DNA of 28,837 bases, taken from Prevotella sp. UBA3776. GTDB lineage: Bacteria > Bacteroidota > Bacteroidia > Bacteroidales > Bacteroidaceae. Positions 1 to 7,394 of this stretch are shown here, one piece after another; the first letter of the stretch is position 1; every line of letters begins with the position of its first letter. The stretch spans positions 1 to 28,837 of the forward strand of contig DFFM01000019.1 in assembly GCA_002369515.1 (NCBI GenBank). The letters run 5' to 3'. A program made the position numbers and the translations under genes. Below the pieces are notes generated by a model. That model did not search any database and was not told the DNA's origin. It saw only the letters and a program-made list of their open reading frames with translations.

Positions 1-20
1 TATCCTGCAAAATGAGCTAT

Positions 21-48
21 ACGCCCAAAATCGCCTAAAACAGGGCGT
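21..48. other. Short inverted repeat upstream of the susC-like gene
   Basis: ACGCCC (21-26) pairs with GGGCGT (43-48) around a 16-base A-rich loop and is followed by a T-rich stretch. It could be the terminator of a gene lying before the window, but the stem is short and the T-run is interrupted, so this is weak. Confidence 0.3.
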
Positions 49-63
49 TTCGTCTCTGTTTTG

Positions 64-97
64 CGTTTTGTCCACCTTATGTTTCGTTTTGTCCACC
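64..97 (+). promoter_or_regulatory. Direct repeats with 21-bp spacing, candidate activator site
   Basis: The 13-mer CGTTTTGTCCACC occurs perfectly at 64-76 and again at 85-97. The start-to-start distance is 21 bp, two helical turns, and similarity continues into the ATGT that follows each copy. A degenerate third copy (CGTTTCGTC) begins near 46. The second repeat ends 20 bases before the -7 element at 118-125, where a -33 box should be, and no good TTTG is present there. This is the layout expected for a direct-repeat-binding AraC-family domain, the output domain of hybrid two-component regulators that control many such loci. Function is inferred. Confidence 0.5.
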
Positions 98-117
98 CGA
101 TGTAAATACATATTAAT

Positions 118-125
118 TAATTTTG
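118..125 (+). promoter_or_regulatory. -7 element of the susC-like gene promoter
   Basis: TAATTTTG matches the Bacteroides -7 consensus TAnnTTTG. A start site near 132 would give a leader of about 48 bases before the ATG at 180. The nearest TTTG upstream (88-91) is 26 bases away, too far for the usual 19-21 base spacer, so the promoter probably needs an activator. Confidence 0.5.
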
Positions 126-179
126 CGGCAAATTATAATTTCTAATAACAATTTTTTCTAACCTAAAAAACATTAACTA

Positions 180-3100
180 ATGAGAAAACAAGTATTATTC
201 TCTGTGATGCTAGGTTTGAGTGTCATGGGATGCCTTGCAGTCTGTCCGGTTCCCGCTATGGCAGCGGTTGAACAGTCACAGACCATTAAGGTCACTGGTC
301 AGGTTGTTGACCAAGACGGCGAACCTCTCATTGGTGCTACCGTCAGGGTGAAGGGCTCGCAGACAGGAGCCGTGACCGACATTGACGGTAACTTCCAATT
401 GGAGGCTCCTGCTAATGGAACCCTCGTGGTAAGCTACGTTGGTTTTACCGACCGCGAGATTGCAGTCAACGGTCGTGCTGTGATTGAACAGATTCAAATG
501 ACAGCCGACGCACTGACGCTCGACCAAGTGGTCGTCGTTGGTTATGGTGTTCAGAAGAAGGCCGACCTGACGGGTTCGGTGGCCATTGTGAACGCTGAAG
601 AACTGAAGCGTGTTTCCAACTCGAACATCTCTACCATGCTCGAGGGTAAGGTGGCCGGTGTGCAGATTACTTCTGACGGTCAACCCGGTGCCGACCCGTC
701 GGTGCGCATTCGTGGTATTGGTTCGTTCGGCAGCACGGCTCCTCTCTATGTGATTGACGGTGTGCCCATGGGTACTACCATCCGCGACTTCTCGCCTAAC
801 GACATTGAGACCATCCAGGTACTGAAGGATGCTTCTGCCGGTGCCATCTACGGTTCTCGTGCTGCTAACGGTGTGGTCATCATCACGACGAAGAATGGTA
901 AGAAAGACCAGCCCCTGAAGGTTGACTACAAGGGCTACTTCGGTATCGACCAGATTCCCAGCAGCACCTACGACCTGATGAATGCTGCTCAGTACAGCGA
1001 GTATCTGGGCCAGGCTTGTGTCAACTCTGGTACGCCTGTTCCCGGTGGCTATAAGCTGAATGCCGATACTGGCAAATACCAGTTTATGGACGGCACGGAC
1101 ACCAACTGGTTTGACGAGGTGTTCAAGACGGGCATCCGCCAGAACCACAATGTCAACCTGAGTGGTGGTGGTGCCAACAATACATATAATATAGGTCTCG
1201 ACTACTACAACCAGAAGGGTACTCTGGAAGGTGCCGGACCCAATTACCAGCGTTTCACTGCCCGTGTGAACAATACCATGGAGACGAAGTTCATCAGCTT
1301 CCGCACCAGTTTGGTTTATTCTCACTCAAGCCAGGACGGTCTTGGTATCTCCAACGCACAGGAGTACATCCAGGGTCTTTATGGTATGACGGGTTACAAC
1401 GTCCTCGGCGGTACGCTGTCGATGCAGCCCACCATCAAGGCTTACGACCCCACAACATGGGTTCTGGACGACAAGGTAGGTTCTGCCAGCAGCTACAACT
1501 ACGATGCCTACGGCTATGGCGTTTATTACGACACCATTCATGGTGACATTTCTGCCTCGAACCCTCTCCTTATTAATAATATGGTGAAGCGCAATACCAT
1601 CGTTGACCGCATCGTGGGCACCGGTTCTGCCGACGTCGATCTGCTGAAGATGGTGGGATTGGGCAACGATCACCACAAACTGAACTACAAAATCAACCTT
1701 TCTTACAGCAAGACCGTTGTACAGGGCAAGACATGGGTTTCTGCCTGGATTCAGAGCAACCGTGTTTATCTGGACAAGAGCAACGAGCGCCTCGACAAGA
1801 ACAAGCGCACCGACTCTGACTTCCTCGTGGAGAACACGCTGACCTACGACGGAACCTTCGGTCTGCATCACGTGAACCTCCTGGGTGGTATCACCTACGA
1901 GGAGGAAAACTGGGATCATCTGAACACTTGGGGCGTGAACTTCTCGGAGCCTTACTTCCTGCAGATTCAGAACGCAGGCACTCGCGACGGTTCTTCGTTC
2001 GAATACAAGCATGCGCTGACGTCGTTCATCGGTCGTCTGACCTACGACTACGACGGCAAGTACCTCCTGTCGGCCATTGTACGTCGCGACGGTAGCTCGC
2101 GTCTGACCAAGGACATCCGCTGGGGCACCTTCCCCTCGGTATCTGCCGGTTGGCGTTTCGATAAGGAGAAGTTCTTCCCCTTCGACCACAACTTCATCAA
2201 CATGTTCAAGATTCGCGGTAGTTACGGTGAGCTGGGTAACGAGAACATCGGCGAGTTTGCCTATCAGGCTACCATGGCCCGCAACAACATGACCTACTCG
2301 TTTGGCAACAACCCCGTCACCGGTTCGGCCATCTCTACCTTCGTCAACGAGAACATCGCTTGGGAGAAGAAGAAGACCATGAACGCCGGTATCGACATCG
2401 CCTTCCTGAACAACCGCATTGAGTTCACGGCTGAGTGGTACAAGAACATCTCTACCGACCTGCTTTACAATGTGCCTGTTCCCGCCAATGCCGGTGTGGC
2501 CAACACCAGCGTGACGATGAACGCTGCCGAGATGGAGAACAGCGGTCTTGAGTTCTCGCTCACCTACCGCAACAATGACCACGCCCTGAAGCACCAGATC
2601 AGCGCCAACCTGAGCACCCTGAAGAATAAGGTGACTTCGCTCGGTTTCGGTACCGATGCTTACATCACAGGTGCCTACGCCACTTACGTGGGTCAGGAAG
2701 TGGGTCAGTTCTACGGCTGGGTTTATGACGGCATTGCCCGCACACAGGCCGACTTCGAAGGCCGTGCCGTCCAGAACGGTGCCAACGTGGGTGACTGCCT
2801 TTACAAGGACGTGAGTGGCCCCGACGGCCAGCCCGACGGTGTCATCGATGCCTACGACCAGGTGGTGCTTGGCAGCGGTCTGCCCAGGATTAACTTCGGT
2901 CTGAGCGCTCACTTGGAGTACAAGAACTTCGACCTGAGCATTTCTACCTTCGGCGCACTCAACTATCACGTGTCCGACGGTATCTACAACAACCTCAACT
3001 CCAGCTACGGTCCCGCCAACAAGGATGTCGCCCTGCTCGGTGCCAACCGCTGGTCGGAGGACGGACTGACCTATCTGTCAGATGTTCCCCGCACCTACTA

Positions 3101-3392
3101 TGCCAACAATGCCACCCTGGCATGGAACGACCTCTTCAGCGACCGCATGATACAGAATGCCGCTTACTGGAAGATTGCCAACGTTGAGCTGGGCTACAAC
3201 TTCCCCGACAAGTGGTTCGGCGGTGTCATCAGTGGTGCCCGCATCTACGTGTCGGCTCAGAACCTCTACACCTTCACCAAGTACAAGGGCTACAATGTTG
3301 ACTATGCCGGAGGCACGTTCACCCCGGGCTACAACTGGTGTTCTTACCCCAGCGCCCGCAGCTTCATGGCAGGTCTGCTCTTCTCGTTCTAA
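180..3392 (+). CDS. SusC-like TonB-dependent outer-membrane transporter
   Basis: The 1070-residue product has the full SusC layout and should import oligosaccharides across the outer membrane using TonB energy, with the SusD-like protein encoded next as its lid. Residues 1-29 form a signal peptide ending in AMAA. Residues 37-110 are a carboxypeptidase-regulatory-like beta-sandwich (GQVVDQDGEPLIGATV, TDIDGNFQL). DQVVVVGYG at 115-123 precedes the plug, which carries LEGKVAGVQI, VRIRGIGS and LYVIDGVP (about 150-240). The rest is the barrel, ending in LLFSF with the terminal aromatic typical of outer-membrane proteins. Length is normal for the family. The ATG start follows a predicted -7 element by about 55 bases. 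The TAA stop lies inside a 14-bp tandem repeat. Import of arabino-oligosaccharides is inferred from the downstream GH43 genes, not from this protein. Confidence 0.96.
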   Translation: MRKQVLFSVMLGLSVMGCLAVCPVPAMAAVEQSQTIKVTGQVVDQDGEPLIGATVRVKGSQTGAVTDIDGNFQLEAPANGTLVVSYVGFTDREIAVNGRAVIEQIQMTADALTLDQVVVVGYGVQKKADLTGSVAIVNAEELKRVSNSNISTMLEGKVAGVQITSDGQPGADPSVRIRGIGSFGSTAPLYVIDGVPMGTTIRDFSPNDIETIQVLKDASAGAIYGSRAANGVVIITTKNGKKDQPLKVDYKGYFGIDQIPSSTYDLMNAAQYSEYLGQACVNSGTPVPGGYKLNADTGKYQFMDGTDTNWFDEVFKTGIRQNHNVNLSGGGANNTYNIGLDYYNQKGTLEGAGPNYQRFTARVNNTMETKFISFRTSLVYSHSSQDGLGISNAQEYIQGLYGMTGYNVLGGTLSMQPTIKAYDPTTWVLDDKVGSASSYNYDAYGYGVYYDTIHGDISASNPLLINNMVKRNTIVDRIVGTGSADVDLLKMVGLGNDHHKLNYKINLSYSKTVVQGKTWVSAWIQSNRVYLDKSNERLDKNKRTDSDFLVENTLTYDGTFGLHHVNLLGGITYEEENWDHLNTWGVNFSEPYFLQIQNAGTRDGSSFEYKHALTSFIGRLTYDYDGKYLLSAIVRRDGSSRLTKDIRWGTFPSVSAGWRFDKEKFFPFDHNFINMFKIRGSYGELGNENIGEFAYQATMARNNMTYSFGNNPVTGSAISTFVNENIAWEKKKTMNAGIDIAFLNNRIEFTAEWYKNISTDLLYNVPVPANAGVANTSVTMNAAEMENSGLEFSLTYRNNDHALKHQISANLSTLKNKVTSLGFGTDAYITGAYATYVGQEVGQFYGWVYDGIARTQADFEGRAVQNGANVGDCLYKDVSGPDGQPDGVIDAYDQVVLGSGLPRINFGLSAHLEYKNFDLSISTFGALNYHVSDGIYNNLNSSYGPANKDVALLGANRWSEDGLTYLSDVPRTYYANNATLAWNDLFSDRMIQNAAYWKIANVELGYNFPDKWFGGVISGARIYVSAQNLYTFTKYKGYNVDYAGGTFTPGYNWCSYPSARSFMAGLLFSF

Positions 3393-3431
3393 TGCATAGT
3401 GAATAATGCGTAATGAATAATGCATAATGAA
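3390..3431. repeat. 14-bp tandem repeat, three units, between susC-like and susD-like genes
   Basis: Three near-identical units of TAATGCATAATGAA type lie at 3390-3403, 3404-3417 and 3418-3431. The first three bases of unit 1 are the stop codon of the transporter gene. A related two-unit array follows the susD-like gene at 5237-5264. Confidence 0.8.
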
Positions 3432-3454
3432 TAATCAAATTGAGAAATATAACT

Positions 3455-5236
3455 ATGAAACTATATAAATTAGCTTTTGCCCTGTTCCTGGGCCTCGGCG
3501 CACTGACCTCGTGCAACGACAAGCTGGACCTGACCAACCCCAACCAGCAGACATCAGGAACCTTCGGCTACACCGCCGATGAACTGGAGGAGAGCGTCAT
3601 TGCCTGCTACAACCACATCCGCATGGAGGGCACCTACGCCCGCGTGGGCTTCAACATCGACGTCATGCGCGGCGACGAGGCATGGAACGCCTCTCAGGTA
3701 TGGTACCTGCCCTTCGACGACCTGAATGAGCCTATCACCGACGAAATCGGCCAGTGGTCGTGGCGCGACTGGTACTACACCATCAACGTTTGCAACTTCG
3801 TGCTTTCACGCGCCAACGGCGACGGTCTCACCGACCGCATGAAGCGCATTCGCGGCCAGGCACTCTTTATCCGCGGCCTTGCCTACTATAATCTCGCTGG
3901 CTACTATCAGAATCCTGCCCTCATCACCGACTACAACCAGTACTCTACGCTCGACGGTCTCTATGCCTCGAACAAGGAAGAAGGCGACGAGGACGCTTTT
4001 GCCCAGTACGACCGTGTGCTCGACCAGGTGGAGCAAGACTTTGCCGAGGCTATGACACTGCTGCCTACACGCGATGCTGGCGGCGAATGGGCCAAGGGTC
4101 GTGCCACCAGCGGTGCTGCCGCCGGTTACTACGCCCGCACACTCATGCAGCGCCACAAGTACAGCGAGGCGCTCACCGTGCTCAAGGCCATCATCAACGG
4201 CCAGTACGGCACCTATAAGCTCATGGCCAACTACGGCGACAATTTCCGTGAGGGTCCCGCCTATGAGAACAACGACGAGAGCCTGTTCGAGATTCAGTTC
4301 CTGGACTACGGTTCACAGGGCACCGACGACGAGTGGACACCCGTCAACACCAGTGCCAACGCCACTCAGGGACACGCCATCGAGTCCAACTACGGTCCTG
4401 GCGACTGTGGCGGCTGGGCCGACATCTCGGCTTCGCCTTGGCTCTACAACCTTTTCAAGGCTGAGCGCACCACTAACGGTAGCCTCGACCCGCGCCTCTA
4501 CTGGACCATTGGCACCTACGAGCCCGAGTGGGAAGGTTTCGAGTATGGCAACGTCTGCTACACCCAGAGCATGGGTCTCGGCGATTTCGTCGTGACCAAC
4601 AACAACTACGGTGGTCTGCCCATTGCCAAGAACACCAACCTGCGCACAGGCCTTTACGACAAGGTCATCACCGGTCTGCACTGCGGTATCAACCTGCGTA
4701 TGATGCGTTACTCCGACGTGCTGCTGCGCGCTGCTGAGTGCGAGAACGAGGTGAATGGTCCCACACAACAGGCTATCGACTGGATCAATCAGGTGCGCAC
4801 ACGCGCCGGACTGGCCAACCTGAAGCTGGCTGACTTCAACTCTAAGGACAAGCTGTTCGAGCAGATTGCCAACGTAGAGCGTCCAAAGGAGTTCGGCTGT
4901 GAGTTTGGTCGCGGCTTCGACCTTCTGCGCTGGGGCTTCTTCTACAGCTCTGACCGTTTGCAGCAGCTCAAGGAGCACGGTGCTTTCAACTTCTGGACCA
5001 AGGCAAACTACGAAGCAGGCAATTACACCTACACCCCGAAGGATCCCGTGGTCTATGGCTCTTGCAGCAAGAGTTCTTACGACTCCTACGTACCAGGCCA
5101 TGAGTATCTGCCCATCTATCAGGGTACGCTGAACGACAACCCCAACCTGACGGGTAACTCGGCAAACAACAACACCGACAACTCGGCCTACTTCTCGAAG
5201 AAAGGCTGGACGGTTCACCCTGTGGTCAACCTCTAA
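3455..5236 (+). CDS. SusD/RagB-like starch-binding-type outer-membrane lipoprotein
   Basis: The 593-residue lipoprotein should sit on the outer face of the outer membrane, bind glycan and pass it to the SusC-like partner encoded 62 bases upstream. The signal peptide ends in a lipobox with Cys20 (ALTSC). The N-terminal half has the helical, TPR-like SusD character (RIRGQALFIRGLAYYNLAGYY, then AAAGYYARTLM). The C-terminal region carries MMRYSDVLLRAAECENEV and INQVRTRAGL, followed by ERPKEFGCEFGRGFDLLRWG, all hallmarks of the RagB/SusD family. ATG 3455 is preferred over an in-frame TTG at 3440 because it gives a clean lipoprotein signal, and the five extra residues fall in spacer sequence just after a tandem repeat. 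Glycan specificity cannot be read from sequence. Confidence 0.96.
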   Translation: MKLYKLAFALFLGLGALTSCNDKLDLTNPNQQTSGTFGYTADELEESVIACYNHIRMEGTYARVGFNIDVMRGDEAWNASQVWYLPFDDLNEPITDEIGQWSWRDWYYTINVCNFVLSRANGDGLTDRMKRIRGQALFIRGLAYYNLAGYYQNPALITDYNQYSTLDGLYASNKEEGDEDAFAQYDRVLDQVEQDFAEAMTLLPTRDAGGEWAKGRATSGAAAGYYARTLMQRHKYSEALTVLKAIINGQYGTYKLMANYGDNFREGPAYENNDESLFEIQFLDYGSQGTDDEWTPVNTSANATQGHAIESNYGPGDCGGWADISASPWLYNLFKAERTTNGSLDPRLYWTIGTYEPEWEGFEYGNVCYTQSMGLGDFVVTNNNYGGLPIAKNTNLRTGLYDKVITGLHCGINLRMMRYSDVLLRAAECENEVNGPTQQAIDWINQVRTRAGLANLKLADFNSKDKLFEQIANVERPKEFGCEFGRGFDLLRWGFFYSSDRLQQLKEHGAFNFWTKANYEAGNYTYTPKDPVVYGSCSKSSYDSYVPGHEYLPIYQGTLNDNPNLTGNSANNNTDNSAYFSKKGWTVHPVVNL

Positions 5237-5264
5237 ATCATGCATAATGAATCATGCATAATGA
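5237..5264. repeat. 14-bp tandem repeat, two units, after the susD-like gene
   Basis: ATCATGCATAATGA occurs twice exactly, at 5237-5250 and 5251-5264, immediately after the stop codon. It is followed by a shorter GTGAAATC direct repeat (about 5276-5291). The core GCATAATGA is shared with the array at 3390-3431. Confidence 0.8.
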
Positions 5265-5304
5265 ATTATCATATTGTGAAATCGTGAAATCGTAAAATAA
5301 AACT

Positions 5305-7257
5305 ATGAGACATCTAAATAAAATAGCATCCGTCTTTTGCGCAGCAGCCCTGGGCATGCTTGCCTTGTCGAGCTGTGAGGGCGGCGACCTTTACAACGTT
5401 GATGCTCCCGACTGGCTCTCTGCAAAGATTGACTCTATTGCCAATGCCCAAAAAACAGACGAAGGCGTAGAGGGTCTGGAGGAGGACGTCTATACCGTTG
5501 GTGCTACCGATTACTCTACAGGATGGTGGGCACAGTTCTCTAAATACTACCAGATTCCCGAAGGCGAAAAGTGGGTGGCACAGTTCAACCTGAACATCAA
5601 TCCCGCCGCTACCAACACCTATAAGAACTTCGCACTGATTATCTGTAACGACGAAGACCGCGGTGCAGCCAACTACAAGGAGTACGGAGCCATTCGTTAC
5701 GACAACCAGCCATCGGGCAACTCTGAGTGGGGCGACTACATCGACCGCGGTCTGGTGGCCAGTACGCTGACCTTCGAGACCGACACCGACAACGGCGTTG
5801 ACAAGCTGGGCGGCACGGTGACCCTGAGCATCGACCGCACTTCGGGCGGCCTGATTGTCACCATGACCAATGGCACCGTGACCAAGGTGTATAACCAAAC
5901 CACGCCGCTGGTCAATCTGAATGCCGATCCTTCTAACACCACCATTCGTGCGTTCCTCGTTCCCGAGGGTTCGTTCATCAACTTCCTCGGTTCTACCCAC
6001 GAGCCTATCGGTGGTTTCACCTCGAAGGAGGACAAGCAGCCCCTTTCTATGGTTCTGAATGGTGTGCCCAAGAAGGTGCTCCAGGGCACTACGCTCGAAG
6101 AGGCCTTTGCCAACGTTACCGCTACTGTTCAGTTCGAGCAGGAGGTTGTTGCCATTGTTCCCGCTGCCGACCTGACCTTCCAGGCTGTTCCTGGCTTGGG
6201 TACGCTGGGCACCAAGACGCTGGTGGCTGTCTATAACAAGACCTACAAGGGCGAAGGTGCTGCACAGCCCGTCATCGGCACTGCCGAGTTCCAGGTGGTT
6301 GACAAGATGTTCACCACGCTTGGCGCAACCGACAACTCGTCCGATTTCTGGAGCGCTCACTCTGAGGCCATCAAGGTGGCTCCGAAGGAGACGTTCGTTT
6401 CAACCTTCACCAACTATGCCGGTGGTGCCAACTGGAACAACTTCGTCATCGTGCTGGCTTCTCAGGACGGCTCTACCGAGTACGGTGTGCTTCGTGCCGA
6501 CAACTGGGGCTGGGGTACCGGCTGGGCTGGCGAGGAACTGGCCAGCAAGTGTACGCCGAGTGGCGCCCAGGCCGATTGGGGTGCATGGCTCGCAGCCATG
6601 GACGGAGCCAAGGTTACCGTCTATGTCACCAACAATGGCGACGGCACAGCCGATGTGCGCTGCGAAATGCTGGGCACCGACGGCCAGACCTACACGCAGA
6701 ACTATATTGGTCTGAATACGGTCACCAACCCGAACGACTTCTACTTCCACTTGACCATCGACCACTGTCATCTGGAGTTCGACGACGTGCTGGGTGCTGA
6801 GGACAACTCTACAGCCTTCTGGAATGCTCACTCGCCTTACATCAAGGTGCCTAAGGGTCAGACCTACACTCGCCGCTTCAGAAACTATGGTGGCGCTTCC
6901 AACTGGAACAACTTCGTTCTGGTGCTGACCAATGCCGACGGCTCTACCGAGTATGGTGTGCTTCGTGCCGACAACTGGGGCTGGGGTACCGGCTGGGCCG
7001 GCGAAGAGCTGGCCAGCAAGTGTACGCCGAGTGGCGGCCAGGCCGATTGGGGTGCATGGCTCGCAGCCATGGACGAGTCGATCGTCACCGTTTCTGTTAC
7101 CAACAACGGCAATGGCACAGCCGATGTGCGCTGCGTCATGCTGGGTAGCGACGGCAAGACCTACACGCAGGACTACATCGGGCTGAACACCGTCACCGAT
7201 CCTGACAACTTCTTTATGCACTTCACCATTGACGGCTGTCACTTGGTATTCGAATAA
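5305..7257 (+). CDS. Modular surface lipoprotein with three copies of a ~160-residue putative glycan-binding module
   Basis: This 650-residue lipoprotein (lipobox LSSC, Cys24) occupies the SusE/SusF or surface glycan-binding position after SusC/SusD. It has three related modules: about 64-228, 337-492 and 495-650. A linker at 229-335 looks like a bacterial Ig-like domain. Modules 2 and 3 share TDNSxxFW-AHS, NWNNFVxVL, TEYGVLRADNWGWGTGW and a closing strand TIDxCHLxF. Module 1 is divergent (YSTGWWAQFSKYY, KEYGAIRYDNQ). The clustered Trp and Tyr residues would suit sugar stacking, but binding is inferred. The same module recurs three times in the gene at 12070. Modules 2 and 3 are so alike in DNA that they look recently duplicated. 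An intrinsic terminator follows the gene. I do not recognise a named domain family. Confidence 0.85.
   Translation: MRHLNKIASVFCAAALGMLALSSCEGGDLYNVDAPDWLSAKIDSIANAQKTDEGVEGLEEDVYTVGATDYSTGWWAQFSKYYQIPEGEKWVAQFNLNINPAATNTYKNFALIICNDEDRGAANYKEYGAIRYDNQPSGNSEWGDYIDRGLVASTLTFETDTDNGVDKLGGTVTLSIDRTSGGLIVTMTNGTVTKVYNQTTPLVNLNADPSNTTIRAFLVPEGSFINFLGSTHEPIGGFTSKEDKQPLSMVLNGVPKKVLQGTTLEEAFANVTATVQFEQEVVAIVPAADLTFQAVPGLGTLGTKTLVAVYNKTYKGEGAAQPVIGTAEFQVVDKMFTTLGATDNSSDFWSAHSEAIKVAPKETFVSTFTNYAGGANWNNFVIVLASQDGSTEYGVLRADNWGWGTGWAGEELASKCTPSGAQADWGAWLAAMDGAKVTVYVTNNGDGTADVRCEMLGTDGQTYTQNYIGLNTVTNPNDFYFHLTIDHCHLEFDDVLGAEDNSTAFWNAHSPYIKVPKGQTYTRRFRNYGGASNWNNFVLVLTNADGSTEYGVLRADNWGWGTGWAGEELASKCTPSGGQADWGAWLAAMDESIVTVSVTNNGNGTADVRCVMLGSDGKTYTQDYIGLNTVTDPDNFFMHFTIDGCHLVFE
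6469..6604 (+). repeat. Intragenic direct repeat, copy 1 of 2
   Basis: This 136-bp segment in module 2 matches 6940-7075 in module 3 with about five mismatches by hand comparison (around 96% identity). The offset is 471 bp, or 157 codons. Four of the differences are silent and one changes Ala to Gly. Confidence 0.9.
6940..7075 (+). repeat. Intragenic direct repeat, copy 2 of 2
   Basis: This is the second copy of the 136-bp segment at 6469-6604. It lies in the last module of the same gene and is in the same frame. Confidence 0.9.
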
Positions 7258-7274
7258 ACGTTTTTGTCTGACAT

Positions 7275-7314
7275 ATTGCCTGCGGACTGAAAACTAGTCC
7301 GCGGGCAATTTTTA
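7275..7314 (+). terminator. Intrinsic terminator inside the locus
   Basis: A 14-bp stem (7275-7288 with 7296-7309, one G-T pair) closes a 7-base loop and is followed by a T-run (7309-7313). It lies 18 bases after the stop of the modular lipoprotein and before the first GH43 gene. It could make the binding and transport genes more highly expressed than the enzymes. Confidence 0.8.
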
Positions 7315-7394
7315 TTACCTTTTCCGGCAGCCTCGGCTGCTTGTACACATCAAGAAAACACTATTACATCAAGAAAAAAAACAACTACAAAGAA

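Noticed and set aside
1326..2969. 547-codon - strand frame opposite the susC-like gene
   Set aside because: It is a shadow frame opposite a clear SusC-like protein with no recognisable motif; the same applies to 276-1325.
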